Shown piece after piece: positions 1-9,039 of a stretch of DNA of 64,000 nt; the first letter of the stretch is position 1, and each line of letters opens with the position of its first letter. The DNA is from Pseudomonas sp. N3-W (GTDB taxonomy: Bacteria > Pseudomonadota > Gammaproteobacteria > Pseudomonadales > Pseudomonadaceae), in contig NZ_CP103965.1 of assembly GCF_024970185.1 (NCBI RefSeq), positions 5,785,001 to 5,849,000 of the forward strand, written 5' to 3'. The position numbers and the translations under genes are program-made. The notes beneath the pieces were generated by a model. It had not been told where the DNA came from. It was given only the letters and a program-made list of their open reading frames with translations, and made no database searches.

Positions 1-78
1 TGGAAAACCGCCGTCATAAGGGGTACGACTTCGGGGTGGGATGAGCGTTCAAGGGAATTGATCTGCGGCAAGCTGGCG

Positions 79-630
79 CTAAACCAGCAGCTCCCCCGCC
101 ACCATCGCCCGTGTGGCTTTACCGCACAACTGCTCCACCAGCATCAACGCAAACGGCAACGCCGCGCCCGAGCCCTGGGCGGTGATGCAGTTGCCATCGA
201 CCACCACCGGTTGGTCGACAAAGGTGCAGCCCGACAATTGATGGCTGACGGTGGGCAGGCAGGTCATGCGCCGTTGCCGCAGCACGCCGAAGGCTTGCAG
301 GGCCAGCGCGGGGGCTTCGGCGATGCCAGCGAACAGGCGCCCGGCGGCGGCCTGGTCCTTGAGCAGTTGTTGCAAGGGATGATGGGCGGCCAGGTGTTGC
401 GCGCCGACGGCACCGCCCGGCAGGACGATCAGGTCGAACGGCTGGGCCAGTACGTCGACCAGCATCGCATCGGCCGTCAGGCGGGTACCGCGTGCGCAGG
501 TCAACATGCGCCGCGCCTCGACGCTGGCCACCACCACTTCAACCTTGGCGCGGCGCAGGACGTCGATCAGCGTCACGCATTGCAGGTCGTCGATGCCCTC
601 GGCAAGGGTAATCAAGGCTCTAAAGGTCAT
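79..630 (-). CDS. DJ-1/PfpI family protein lacking the usual cysteine
   Basis: 183 aa, about the length of YajL/DJ-1 proteins. It shows the DJ-1 fold landmarks: an N-terminal strand with GIDDLQ, the LIVLPGG strand near residue 70, and a nucleophile-elbow region AGIAEAPA near residue 102. In YajL/DJ-1 the equivalent motif is AAICAAPA, with a reactive Cys next to a conserved Glu in GSEE. Here the Cys is replaced by Ala and the Glu region reads GIDD. The fold assignment is fairly secure. Glyoxalase, deglycase or chaperone activity should not be assumed. No strong ribosome binding site is seen before the ATG. The gene appears monocistronic. Confidence 0.8.
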   Translation of the reverse strand: MTFRALITLAEGIDDLQCVTLIDVLRRAKVEVVVASVEARRMLTCARGTRLTADAMLVDVLAQPFDLIVLPGGAVGAQHLAAHHPLQQLLKDQAAAGRLFAGIAEAPALALQAFGVLRQRRMTCLPTVSHQLSGCTFVDQPVVVDGNCITAQGSGAALPFALMLVEQLCGKATRAMVAGELLV

Positions 631-696
631 AAGCGTGGTCCGCAGGATGATCCTTGAAGCGTAGTCAGCTTTCCCGACGCCTGTTCGAGCCGGCCG

Positions 697-1155
697 TTAC
701 TTGATGTAAAGCTGCGTCGCCAGCGTATTGCCCGGCGCGTTGATCGAGGTGTTGCTGAAGGTGAACGTCCCTCCCTGATAGCCGCCCAGATCAAAAATAT
801 AAAGCGTGCCGACGATCCTGGTGGCCGCACCCGAGCACTCGGTCGGATTGCCGTTGTCGTAGGCACAGACCTTGGTTTGCATCCCGTCGAGACTGAAACC
901 GTCGAGGGACGCATGCGGTACGCGGCCATAACCCATTTCCAGCACATACACCTTGATGTTCGCGCCGCCGTGGTCGCAGGTCGTCTGCGCTTGACCGTCG
1001 GCAATATTTTCAATGCCACACGCCGCCGACTGCACCTTGAGCACCTGGACGTGGGTCAGGGGCGGCGCCGACGCGGCCATTGCAAGCGGCGCACCGCACA
1101 GCAGCACGACAAAAAGACCCAGCGATCGAATGATGTTGCGCTTGTTGCAATCCAT
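697..1155 (-). CDS. Secreted small protein, DUF4879-like
   Basis: 152 aa. The reading frame is open further upstream, but the ATG at 1155 was chosen because GAGGGGAG sits just before it and the protein then begins with a clean signal peptide (positive N-terminus, hydrophobic core GLFVVLLCGAPLAMA, cleavage after AMA). The mature part has four cysteines, which could form two disulfides, and the run CDHGGANIKVYVLEMGYGR, which I recall from the DUF4879/YolA family. Function is unknown; probably periplasmic or secreted. It is divergent from the permease at 1363. Confidence 0.75.
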   Translation of the reverse strand: MDCNKRNIIRSLGLFVVLLCGAPLAMAASAPPLTHVQVLKVQSAACGIENIADGQAQTTCDHGGANIKVYVLEMGYGRVPHASLDGFSLDGMQTKVCAYDNGNPTECSGAATRIVGTLYIFDLGGYQGGTFTFSNTSINAPGNTLATQLYIK

Positions 1156-1362
1156 GATGACTCCCCTCAAAACAGGCTCGCAGTATGGCGTACTTGGCTT
1201 TGACGCAAAACATCGCCGACGATCGCAGCCATTGCCCCACGCTGCTGGTATGATGCGCGGCTTTTTCCGACACACAGAAAATTCCCGGGCGCCTCTGGCC
1301 GTCTGTGCTTTGCTGTTGAGGTCGATACATTCACGGCGCACTGCGCGCCACGGGGAGCAGAC

Positions 1363-2658
1363 ATGCTGGAAAGGCTGTTTCAACTAAAGGCCCACAACAC
1401 CAACGTGCGGACCGAGATTCTGGCGGGCATCACGACCTTTTTGGCCATGGCCTACATTCTGTTCGTCAACCCGAGCATCCTCGGCGAGACCGGCATGGAC
1501 AAGGGGGCGGTGTTCGTCGCCACCTGCCTGGCGGCCGCCATCGGCTCCACGGTCATGGGCCTGATCGCCAACTACCCGATCGCCCTCGCACCGGGCATGG
1601 GCCTGAACGCCTTCTTCACCTACACCGTGGCCCTGCACATGGGCCACACCTGGCAAGTGGCGCTGGGTGCGGTGTTCATCTCCGCCGTGTTGTTCTTCCT
1701 GCTGTCGATCTTCCGCATCCGCGAATGGATCATCAACAGCATCCCGTTGCCCCTGCGTTCGGCGATTGCCGCCGGTATCGGCCTGTTCCTGGCGCTGATT
1801 GCCCTGCATAACGCCGGCATCGTGGTCAGTAACCCGGCGACCATGGTCGGCCTCGGTGACTTGAAGCAACCGGCACCGATTCTCGCGACCCTCGGTTTCG
1901 CGCTGATCGTTGCCCTCGAAGCGCTGAAAGTACGCGGCGCGGTGCTGATCGGCATTCTCGCGGTGACCATCGTTTCCATCGCGATGGGCTTCACCCCGTT
2001 TGGCGGCGTGATGTCGATGCCACCTTCGCTGGCCCCGACCTTCCTGCAACTGGACATCAAAGGCGCACTGGACATCGGTCTGGTCAGCGTGATTTTTGCC
2101 TTCCTGTTCGTCGATCTGTTCGACAACTCCGGCACCCTGATCGGCGTCGCCAAGCGCGCCGGCCTGATGGGCAAGGACGGCCACATGCCAAAAATGGGTC
2201 GGGCGCTGATCGCCGACAGCACCGCGGCCATGGCCGGTTCCCTGCTGGGCACCTCGACCACCACCAGCTACATCGAATCCGCAGCCGGCGTCAGTGCCGG
2301 TGGCCGTACCGGCCTGACCGCCGTGGTCGTGGCGATTCTGTTCCTGCTGGCGCTATTCTTCTCGCCGCTGGCGTCCAGCATTCCGGCATTCGCTACCGCA
2401 CCGGCATTGCTGTTTGTCGCGGTGCTGATGACGTCCGGTCTGGCGGAAATAGACTGGGAAGACATCACCGTCGCAGCGCCCGTCGTTGTCACCGCCCTGG
2501 CGATGCCGTTCACCTACTCCATCGCCAACGGCATCGCGTTCGGTTTCATTTCCTGGACTGTGATCAAGTTGCTGTCCGGTCGTGCCCGTGAGCTGAACCC
2601 GGCGCTGGTCATTCTGTCGATTCTGTTCGTGATCAAGTTGGGTTGGTTCAACGCATGA
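1363..2658 (+). CDS. NCS2/AzgA-type purine permease
   Basis: 431 aa inner-membrane protein with about 12-14 hydrophobic segments. The N-terminus ([28 protein letters not shown]) and the motif [13 protein letters not shown] are typical of the AzgA/GhxP/AdeQ branch of nucleobase:cation symporter-2, which import adenine, guanine and hypoxanthine. The ATG follows a CGGGGAGCAG ribosome binding site. Its stop overlaps the trmA start (ATGA), so the two are probably cotranscribed and translationally coupled. The exact purine cannot be read from the sequence. Confidence 0.9.
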   Translation: MLERLFQLKAHNTNVRTEILAGITTFLAMAYILFVNPSILGETGMDKGAVFVATCLAAAIGSTVMGLIANYPIALAPGMGLNAFFTYTVALHMGHTWQVALGAVFISAVLFFLLSIFRIREWIINSIPLPLRSAIAAGIGLFLALIALHNAGIVVSNPATMVGLGDLKQPAPILATLGFALIVALEALKVRGAVLIGILAVTIVSIAMGFTPFGGVMSMPPSLAPTFLQLDIKGALDIGLVSVIFAFLFVDLFDNSGTLIGVAKRAGLMGKDGHMPKMGRALIADSTAAMAGSLLGTSTTTSYIESAAGVSAGGRTGLTAVVVAILFLLALFFSPLASSIPAFATAPALLFVAVLMTSGLAEIDWEDITVAAPVVVTALAMPFTYSIANGIAFGFISWTVIKLLSGRARELNPALVILSILFVIKLGWFNA

Positions 2659-3734
2659 CTTTTGATTCCCAGGCCTACGCCGCTCAGCTCGAAGACAAGG
2701 TCACGCGTTTGCGTGACCTGCTGGCCCCATTTGATGCGCCGCAACCGGCCGTCTTTGATTCGCCGTTGAAGAACTTTCGCCTGCGCGCCGAGTTCCGCCT
2801 GTGGCGCGAAGCCGGCGAACGTCACTACGCGATGTTTTCCCAGGAAGACAAACGCACGCCGATCCTCATCGAAGAATTCCCGATTGCGAGCCTGCGTATC
2901 AACCAGTTGATGCCGCAGCTCAAGGCCGCCTGGAAAGCCAGCGCAGCCCTGAGCCACAAGTTGTTTCAGGTGGAGTTCCTGACCACCCTGGCCGGCGATG
3001 CGATGATCACCTTGTGCTATCACCGCCCGCTGGACGAACACTGGCACACCGCGGCAACCAAACTGGCAGCCGAGCTGAACGTCAGCATCATCGGCCGCTC
3101 CAAGGGCAAGCGCGAAGTGATCGGTCACGATTACGTGGTCGAGAAGCTCGAAGTCGGTGGTCGTACGTTCAGCTATCGCCAGCCCGAAGGCGCGTTCACC
3201 CAGCCGAACGGCACCGTGAACCAGAAAATGCTCAACTGGGCTTACGACGCCCTCGGCGATCGCAGCGACGATTTACTGGAGTTGTACTGCGGCAACGGCA
3301 ACTTCACCCTGCCGCTGGCCACCCGCGTGCGCAAAGTGCTGGCCACCGAAATCAGCAAGACGTCGGTCAACGCCGCGCTGAGCAACCTCAGCGAAAACGC
3401 TGTGGATGACGTCACCCTGGTGCGCCTGTCCGCCGAAGAGCTGACCGAAGCCCTGAACGAAGTGCGCCCGTTCCGCCGCCTGCACGGCATCGACCTCAAG
3501 AGCTATGAGTTCGGTAGCGTATTCGTCGACCCGCCGCGCGCTGGCATGGACCCGGACACCTGCGAACTGACCCGTCGTTTCGACAACATCCTCTACATTT
3601 CCTGCAACCCGCAAACGCTTGCGGCCAACATCGCCCAACTGCATGACACCCACCGCATTACCCAATGCGCGATGTTCGACCAGTTTCCATGGACTCATCA
3701 CATGGAATCCGGGGTGTTGCTGACTCGGCGTTGA
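2655..3734 (+). CDS. trmA: tRNA (uracil-5-)-methyltransferase TrmA
   Basis: 359 aa (E. coli TrmA is 366). It methylates U54 of the tRNA T-loop using S-adenosylmethionine. Visible motifs are [16 protein letters not shown] (SAM binding), [11 protein letters not shown], and [13 protein letters not shown], which carries the catalytic cysteine near residue 318. The ATG at 2655 overlaps the permease stop and is preferred over a non-ATG start 12 bases upstream. It ends just before a strong bidirectional terminator shared with the convergent DUF2442 gene. Confidence 0.97.
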   Translation: MTFDSQAYAAQLEDKVTRLRDLLAPFDAPQPAVFDSPLKNFRLRAEFRLWREAGERHYAMFSQEDKRTPILIEEFPIASLRINQLMPQLKAAWKASAALSHKLFQVEFLTTLAGDAMITLCYHRPLDEHWHTAATKLAAELNVSIIGRSKGKREVIGHDYVVEKLEVGGRTFSYRQPEGAFTQPNGTVNQKMLNWAYDALGDRSDDLLELYCGNGNFTLPLATRVRKVLATEISKTSVNAALSNLSENAVDDVTLVRLSAEELTEALNEVRPFRRLHGIDLKSYEFGSVFVDPPRAGMDPDTCELTRRFDNILYISCNPQTLAANIAQLHDTHRITQCAMFDQFPWTHHMESGVLLTRR

Positions 3735-3747
3735 TTGCAGTTGCCGC

Positions 3748-3786
3748 CCACAAAAAAAGCCGTCCATGTGACGGCTTTTTTGTGGG
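3748..3786. terminator. Bidirectional intrinsic terminator
   Basis: Near-perfect palindrome with the GC stem AAGCCGTC/GACGGCTT flanked by A-rich and T-rich tracts on the two sides, so it can work in both directions. It lies between the 3' ends of trmA (+) and the DUF2442 gene (-). Confidence 0.9.
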
Positions 3787-3792
3787 CGCCAT

Positions 3793-4239
3793 TTACAGGG
3801 CAACCTCAACCTTGCGCGGGCGCCCGCCCTTTTTGCCGTTGGCCCGCGCAGCCTCGGCCTTCGCGGCACTGCTCTGGCGACCATTGCGAGAAGCGATGAC
3901 CGAGGCCGCCACCGTCATCAGCGACTCGCTCGCCGAAATCATCCCGGCGATGGAGACATGCACATCCCGCGTGTCATGACACAGTGCAGTACCAGAAAAA
4001 CCGACCTTCAGGCCGGCAAAATCTTCGGCCTTGAAACCCGCGAATTCCGGGTAGAGCTTCACCGGCAGCAACACGCCGCTGCCATCCTCGAAACGCACGA
4101 CCAGGCATGAGTCCAGCAACGTTACCGTCGTTGCCTGCACAGCGCATGTGTGGCGTACCTGACCACGTTCAATTGCCTCATCCAGTAACGTTTCGGTCAC
4201 TGGCCGATCCACCTGCATTTTTGCCTTTACCGTTTTCAT
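3793..4239 (-). CDS. DUF2442 domain protein, probable partner of the DUF4160 protein
   Basis: 148 aa. The middle (VRFEDGSGVLLPVKLYPEF) is the DUF2442 core, seen also in small proteins encoded beside DUF4160 proteins. The C-terminus is Lys/Arg/Ala rich and ends in NGKKGGRPRKVE, an AT-hook-like GRPRK that could contact DNA. Its ATG overlaps the stop of the upstream DUF4160 gene by four bases (ATGA), so the pair is an operon. By analogy with such pairs it may be the antitoxin or DNA-binding partner. No activity is proven from sequence. Confidence 0.8.
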   Translation of the reverse strand: MKTVKAKMQVDRPVTETLLDEAIERGQVRHTCAVQATTVTLLDSCLVVRFEDGSGVLLPVKLYPEFAGFKAEDFAGLKVGFSGTALCHDTRDVHVSIAGMISASESLMTVAASVIASRNGRQSSAAKAEAARANGKKGGRPRKVEVAL

Positions 4240-4664
4240 AGTGCTATCTCCACGCCCTCCGGTGCTCCGATCAGGGCCAGTCGTGTCTTGTTCTCCTTCG
4301 GCTCATAACACGCCGAGCCGATCATGTAGGTTAGGGTCTCCCTCCTTTGCATCACCACCACTTCGTTGGCCTGCCAATCCCATAACTGCTTATCAAGGCA
4401 GGCCGTCTGCAATTTGCCCCACCAGATGCTGCGTGCACGTCGCAAATGCGCGGGTTGCCGAAGCGCATGACGCAATCCCTCAAGCACTGCTGCGGGCGGT
4501 CGGCGTGAATGAGGAACGACGTCCCAAAGCTCGACACCGTTGTGCCAGAAGCTGAACTTGAAGCGTGCACTCCAGGCACCAGCGTCGACATGCGTGTGCG
4601 GCGGGCAGTGTTCATCGCGCAGCATGATGACCATTGAAAACCCTTTGTAGCTGAATAACCTCAT
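4236..4664 (-). CDS. DUF4160 domain protein, first gene of a toxin-antitoxin-like pair
   Basis: 142 aa. The N-terminus MRLFSYKGFSMVIMLRDEH followed by CPPHTHVDAG matches the DUF4160 signature (a short basic or aromatic strand, then PPHxHV). The C-terminal part (residues 70-142) is less typical. DUF4160 and DUF2442 genes are commonly adjacent and are suspected type II toxin-antitoxin modules. Two palindromes lie directly upstream of the start codon (4666-4681 and 4688-4701), fitting an autoregulated promoter. Which partner is toxic is unknown. Confidence 0.8.
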   Translation of the reverse strand: MRLFSYKGFSMVIMLRDEHCPPHTHVDAGAWSARFKFSFWHNGVELWDVVPHSRRPPAAVLEGLRHALRQPAHLRRARSIWWGKLQTACLDKQLWDWQANEVVVMQRRETLTYMIGSACYEPKENKTRLALIGAPEGVEIAL

Positions 4665-4665
4665 G

Positions 4666-4701
4666 CTAACCCATCCGTTAGGTTAATGAGTCAAATGACT
4701 C
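4666..4701. promoter_or_regulatory. Paired palindromes before the DUF4160 gene
   Basis: CTAAC-6 nt-GTTAG (4666-4681) touches the start codon, and the perfect palindrome GAGTCA-AA-TGACTC (4688-4701) lies 6 nt further out. On the minus strand the six-base loop of the first reads GGATGG and may be the ribosome binding site. Candidate operator or translational control site; inference only. Confidence 0.45.
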
Positions 4702-4982
4702 GACATTCCGTAGAAATCCGATAATCGGTTTCAAGCAATCACCTGAGTTTGAGCCTAGCGTTCGAAGGCATTACGGCTTTCAAATCGCGGCACAAAATGG
4801 TGAGCAATCCTTTCAGGCCCGCCCGACGGTGCGACGGTGTCGGAAAGTGCAGCGTCCGATCACCGCACACAAAAATCCGCGCGATCACCTCTTCATTTGA
4901 CCAAAGTAACCGCCTGGTACAATTTATCTCCACAGGCTGAAACCCCAAGCCGACACCAACAATAAGAACTGGAGATTTTCCG
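4702..4982. other. Intergenic region with candidate aroQ promoter
   Basis: No convincing gene. Short open frames on both strands lack ribosome binding sites and family resemblance. Near the right end TTGACC/TTTGAC (4896-4902) and TACAAT (4918-4923), spaced 15-16 bp, could be a sigma-70 promoter for aroQ. The aroQ ATG at 4983 is preceded by AACTGGAG. Confidence 0.45.
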
Positions 4983-5432
4983 ATGCCCCCTATCGTTCTG
5001 GTGCTCAACGGCCCGAACCTGAACCTGCTCGGCACACGTGAACCGGCCACCTATGGCCACGAAACCCTGGCCGATATTTCAGCGCTGTGCGGCCGGGCCG
5101 CGCAAGAGCTTGGTCTGGCGGTGGAGTTTCGCCAGACCAACCATGAGGGCGAATTGCTCGACTGGATTCACGGTGCCCGCGGCCGTTGTGCCGGGATTGT
5201 CATCAATCCGGCTGCCTGGACTCACACCTCAGTGGCGATCCGCGATGCCTTGGTTGCCAGCCAATTGCCAGTGATCGAAGTGCACCTGTCCAACGTCCAC
5301 GCCCGCGAACCGTTCCGTCATCACTCCTTCGTTTCGGCCATCGCCACGGCGGTGATGTGCGGTTTCGGCAGCCATGGTTATCGCCTGGCGCTGGCGCATT
5401 TCAGCCAATGCCTGAAGGGGAACGCGACATGA
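4983..5432 (+). CDS. aroQ: Type II 3-dehydroquinate dehydratase
   Basis: 149 aa, the normal length for the dodecameric type II enzyme. It interconverts 3-dehydroquinate and 3-dehydroshikimate. Key motifs are all present: [17 protein letters not shown] (with Arg19 and Tyr24), [31 protein letters not shown] and [17 protein letters not shown]. Its stop overlaps the next start (ATGA), linking it to an AroE-like dehydrogenase and, through the neighbours, to quiC. This placement argues for a catabolic role in quinate/shikimate use rather than the housekeeping copy, which in Pseudomonas usually sits with accBC. Confidence 0.96.
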   Translation: MPPIVLVLNGPNLNLLGTREPATYGHETLADISALCGRAAQELGLAVEFRQTNHEGELLDWIHGARGRCAGIVINPAAWTHTSVAIRDALVASQLPVIEVHLSNVHAREPFRHHSFVSAIATAVMCGFGSHGYRLALAHFSQCLKGNAT

Positions 5433-6283
5433 CCTGCAATACCGTGGTACTGGCCGGGCTGATCGGCGCCGGTATCCAGGCCTCGCGCACACCGGCATTG
5501 CACGAGCACGAGGGCGATGCCCTGGGCCTGCGTTACCTCTATCGGCTGATCGATCTGGACAGTTTGCAACTCGACGCCATGGCACTCCCCGATCTGCTGA
5601 TGGCCGCCGAACGCATGAACTTCACCGGCTTGAATATCACCTTTCCGTGCAAACAGGCGATCATCCCGATACTGGATGAATTGTCCCCAGAGGCGCGAGG
5701 CATCGGTGCGGTGAACACCGTGGTGCTCAAGAACGGCAAACGCATCGGCCACAACACCGACTGCCTGGGATTTGCCGAAGGTTTTCGCCGGGGATTGCCG
5801 GACGTCGCCCGCCAACGTGTAGTCCAGATGGGCGCTGGGGGCGCAGGCGCGGCGGTGGCCCACGCGTTGCTTAGCGAAGGCGTACAGCAGCTCAGTATTT
5901 TTGATGTGGATAACGCTCGGGCGCAGTCGTTGGCGAACAACCTCAATCAGCATTTCGGGGCTGGCCGGGCGATGGCCGGCTGTGACCTGGCGAATACCCT
6001 GGCCCAGGCTGACGGCCTGGTGAACACCACGCCCATGGGCATGAAGAAATTGCCGGGAACGCCTGTGCCGGTGGAATTGTTGCGGGCTGAGTTGTGGGTG
6101 GCGGAGATTGTTTATTTCCCGCTGGAGACCGAACTGCTACGCGATGCCCGCGCCTTGGGCTGCCGCACGCTGGATGGCGGCAACATGGCAGTGTTTCAGG
6201 CAGTGAAGGCGTTTGAACTGTTCAGCGGCGTGGTGCCGGATGCGCAACGGATGTTGACGCACTTTCAGAGCATGAGTGATTGA
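5429..6283 (+). CDS. Quinate/shikimate dehydrogenase (AroE-like), probably NAD-linked
   Basis: 284 aa. It has the SDH fold: substrate domain with NITFPCK (Lys75) and HNTDCLGF (Asp111), the dinucleotide motif [13 protein letters not shown] from about residue 136, and VNTTPMGM. The strand after the glycine motif ends in FDVD rather than the NRT-type basic loop of NADP-dependent AroE, which suggests NAD preference as in catabolic quinate/shikimate dehydrogenases. It would oxidise quinate to 3-dehydroquinate and/or shikimate to 3-dehydroshikimate, feeding AroQ and QuiC beside it. The start overlaps the aroQ stop, so the two are coupled. Confidence 0.9.
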   Translation: MTCNTVVLAGLIGAGIQASRTPALHEHEGDALGLRYLYRLIDLDSLQLDAMALPDLLMAAERMNFTGLNITFPCKQAIIPILDELSPEARGIGAVNTVVLKNGKRIGHNTDCLGFAEGFRRGLPDVARQRVVQMGAGGAGAAVAHALLSEGVQQLSIFDVDNARAQSLANNLNQHFGAGRAMAGCDLANTLAQADGLVNTTPMGMKKLPGTPVPVELLRAELWVAEIVYFPLETELLRDARALGCRTLDGGNMAVFQAVKAFELFSGVVPDAQRMLTHFQSMSD

Positions 6284-6313
6284 GCCGCAAAGACAGCACG
6301 GACAACGAATAAC

Positions 6314-6345
6314 CTGTGGCGAGTGAGCTTGCTCCCTCGCCACAG
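6314..6345. repeat. Short REP-like palindrome (GTGGCGAG family)
   Basis: CTGTGGCGAG...CTCGCCACAG stem between the convergent 3' ends of the dehydrogenase and the TetR gene. It may also act as a transcript-end hairpin. Confidence 0.75.
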
Positions 6346-6358
6346 AAGCGCTATCGGC

Positions 6359-7036
6359 TCAGGCCTGCAGATAACGCAAAACCGACTCGCAAATCATCGC
6401 ACGATGACGCTGCTTGATCGCCTCGTCCGGCAGTTCGATCTGGAAAATCTCGCCAATGGTGTGGCGGTTCGACACGCGGTAGAAGCAGAACGAACTGATC
6501 AGCAAATGCACATCCAGCGGCTCAAGCCCGGTGCGGAACACGCCCTCTTCGACACCGCGAGCCAGAATCACGCCCAGTGAGTCGAGGATGGTGTTGTTCA
6601 TCGCCTTGATCGCATCGGAGCGCTTCACATACTCGGCGTTGTGAATGTTCTCGATGCTGACGATACGCACGAAATCGACATTGCGGTCATGGTGATCGAA
6701 GGTGAACTCCACGAGCCGCCTAATCGCCTCGACCGGGGCCAGTTCGGCCAGGTGCAAGCGGTTTTCGGTGGTGCGGATATCGCCGTAAAGCTTCTCCAGC
6801 ACCTCGATATACAGCTGTTCCTTACTGCCGAAGTAGTAATAGATCATGCGTTTTGAGGTGTGGATACGCTCGGCGATTGCATCGACCCGGGCGCCAGAAA
6901 GGCCCTGCTGAACAAACTCGACAATGGCTTCTTGAAGGATGTTCTCGCGGGTCTTTTCCGGGTTGTTCTTGCGACTCTTGCGAGGCTCGACAATCGGTTC
7001 GTCGGGGGCAACGGGGAGTTCTGAAATTGTTGTCAT
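6359..7036 (-). CDS. TetR/AcrR family regulator of the quinate/shikimate cluster
   Basis: 225 aa. The N-terminal helix-turn-helix is clear: TRENILQEAIVEFVQQGLSGARVDAIAERIHTSKRMIYYYFGSKEQLY (about residues 30-75). The C-terminal ligand domain carries a TetR_C-like VEFTFDHHDRNVDFVRIVSIENIHN. Its position between the dehydrogenase and quiC suggests it controls this cluster in response to a pathway compound such as quinate, shikimate or protocatechuate. That link is inferred from context. Confidence 0.9.
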   Translation of the reverse strand: MTTISELPVAPDEPIVEPRKSRKNNPEKTRENILQEAIVEFVQQGLSGARVDAIAERIHTSKRMIYYYFGSKEQLYIEVLEKLYGDIRTTENRLHLAELAPVEAIRRLVEFTFDHHDRNVDFVRIVSIENIHNAEYVKRSDAIKAMNNTILDSLGVILARGVEEGVFRTGLEPLDVHLLISSFCFYRVSNRHTIGEIFQIELPDEAIKQRHRAMICESVLRYLQA

Positions 7037-7137
7037 TGCGGGCTCACGGCCATCACTGCACAGGCGGCGATTATGGGCCGCACCGCACAGTGAAGGAAGC
7101 CGCAGAGCCCCGGTTTCACGCCACGTTTACGAATTTC

Positions 7138-9039
7138 CTACAACTTTGCCTGACGAACGACGCCATTGCGCGATTTTGCCATCGCGGCCAGTCGCACCGC
7201 CACGTTTGCGGCCCCGTAGCCGGCATAGCCGTTCTTGCGCTGGATGATTTCAAAGAAAAAACGGCCCTCGAACGGCTCGGTATACACATGAAACAGTTCG
7301 CCGCCCTGAGGATCGCGGTCATACAGCACGTTGAAATACGCCAGCTCGCTGAGAAACTCATCGTCGAAGTCAAAACGCGCCGCCAGATCATCGTAGTAGT
7401 TGAGCGCAATATCCAGCAGCGGCACGCCCGCCTCTTTCGCCCGGCTGACTTCGGCAAAGATGTCGTCGCAATCAAAAGCGATGTGATGCACCCCGCAGCC
7501 GCGATAACTCGACAGCGCGTGTGAGATCGCGGTGTTGCGGTTCTCGGAAATGTTCAGCGGCAAGCGGATCGAGTTGTCCCGGCTGCGCAGCGCCCGGCTT
7601 TTCACCAGACCGTACGGATCAGGCAGCACCACCTCGTCGTCCGCTTCGAAATCCAGCAGGCTTTTATAGAACAGCACCCAACTGTCGAGGCTGTCTGCCG
7701 GCAGCGCCATGGCCATGTGGTCGATGCGCTTGAGGCCGCCGCTGATCTGCGCCGCTGGTTGCAGATTGAAGTCGGTGCCATAGACGTCGGCCTGCTGATC
7801 CACCAGGTAAATCAGACTGCCGTCCGGGGCACGCACTGCCGCCAGTTCCAGTTCATTGGGGCCGACCAGCCCACGATAAGGCTGGCCCTTGTAGGCCACG
7901 GCACGGGCCAGCGCGCTGGCGCTGTCCTTGACCCGCACGGCGGTGGCGCACAGCGACGGGCCGTGAGCCTCGAAGAAATTGTGGGCAAACGAATACGGTT
8001 CGCAATTGAGGATCAGGTTGATATCGCCCTGGCGGAACAGGCTGACACTTTTGGAACGATGCTGCCCGGCCTTCACAAAACCCAGGCGCTCCAACCAGTG
8101 AGAGAGCTTGGCCCCAAGGCTTTCATCGACGGCGAACTCCAGAAACTCGATGCCGTTGTACTCACTGGCCTTGGGCGTCTCGAACAGAATATCGACATTG
8201 GCCGCAGGCATAGCCAGTTGCGCCAGACGCTGACGGGTTTTCTCTTCCAGGTACAGCAACGAGCGCAAACCATCGGCGGCGTTGGCCCGAGGCGGCGCGG
8301 CGCGAAAACCGTCATTGAAGATTTCAAGGGACAACGGCCCTGTGTAGCCGCTCTGGATGATCGGCGCGAGAAACCCGGCCAGATCGAATTCACCCTGACC
8401 CGGGAAGCAGCGAAAATGCCGGCTCCACTCCAGCACGTCCATGGCCAGGATCGGTGCGTCGGCCATCTGCACGAAGAAGATCTTGTCACCGGGAATGTCA
8501 GCGATGGCATGCGGGTCACCCTTGAGCGACAGCGTGTGGAAACTGTCGAGCAACACGCCGAGGCTCGGGTGATCGGCCTGACGCACGATGTTCCACACCT
8601 GTTGATACGTATTGACGTGACGGCCCCAGGCCAGCGCTTCATAGCCAATACGCAGCCCGCGGGCCCCGACACGCTCGGCCAGCAGCCGCAAATCATCGAT
8701 CAGAATGCGTTCATCACCGACGCAATCGGGCGACGCATTGCTGCACACCAGCACCAGATCGGTGCCCAGTTCCTGCATCAGGTCGAACTTGCGTTCGGCG
8801 CGTTCCAGGTTGCGCGGCAGGCGATCACGGCGGCAGCCTTCAAAGTCACGGAACGGCTGGAACAGCGTGATGGCGATCCCCAGATCGGCACACATCTGCC
8901 TGATTTCACGGGGGCTGCCGTCGTAGTACAGCAGGTCGTTTTCGAATATCTCCACCCCGTCGAACCCGGCGGCGGCAATGGCTTCGAGCTTTTCCGGCAG
9001 GGTGCCGCTCAAGGAAACAGTGGCGATGGAACGCTGCAT
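7138..9039 (-). CDS. quiC: 3-dehydroshikimate dehydratase fused to an HPPD-like domain (QuiC)
   Basis: 633 aa two-part protein. Residues 1-270 form a xylose-isomerase-like TIM barrel with plausible metal ligands Glu134, Asp165, Gln191 and Glu239; this part makes protocatechuate from 3-dehydroshikimate. Residues 290-633 resemble 4-hydroxyphenylpyruvate dioxygenase (two VOC halves). The His441, His519, Glu597 pattern (RIDHMAMAL, GVHHIAFD, FFFEIIQR) looks like an intact metal triad. This fusion matches the QuiC1 enzymes described from Pseudomonas. The ATG at 9039 has GGGAG upstream. It lies upstream of, and co-directional with, the TetR gene and is divergent from the MFS gene. Confidence 0.95.
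   Translation of the reverse strand: MQRSIATVSLSGTLPEKLEAIAAAGFDGVEIFENDLLYYDGSPREIRQMCADLGIAITLFQPFRDFEGCRRDRLPRNLERAERKFDLMQELGTDLVLVCSNASPDCVGDERILIDDLRLLAERVGARGLRIGYEALAWGRHVNTYQQVWNIVRQADHPSLGVLLDSFHTLSLKGDPHAIADIPGDKIFFVQMADAPILAMDVLEWSRHFRCFPGQGEFDLAGFLAPIIQSGYTGPLSLEIFNDGFRAAPPRANAADGLRSLLYLEEKTRQRLAQLAMPAANVDILFETPKASEYNGIEFLEFAVDESLGAKLSHWLERLGFVKAGQHRSKSVSLFRQGDINLILNCEPYSFAHNFFEAHGPSLCATAVRVKDSASALARAVAYKGQPYRGLVGPNELELAAVRAPDGSLIYLVDQQADVYGTDFNLQPAAQISGGLKRIDHMAMALPADSLDSWVLFYKSLLDFEADDEVVLPDPYGLVKSRALRSRDNSIRLPLNISENRNTAISHALSSYRGCGVHHIAFDCDDIFAEVSRAKEAGVPLLDIALNYYDDLAARFDFDDEFLSELAYFNVLYDRDPQGGELFHVYTEPFEGRFFFEIIQRKNGYAGYGAANVAVRLAAMAKSRNGVVRQAKL

Noticed and set aside
1384..2184. 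Long antisense frame inside the purine permease gene (and similar long antisense frames inside leuS, hrpB, rhlE, ladS and others)
   Set aside because: High-GC third-position bias makes antisense frames open. The sense frames carry unmistakable family motifs and the antisense products are low-complexity His/Gln/Arg/Ala-rich.
4739..5050. Minus-strand open frame overlapping the aroQ start
   Set aside because: No family resemblance, Arg/Ser-rich, and it overlaps the 5' end of a certain gene on the other strand.
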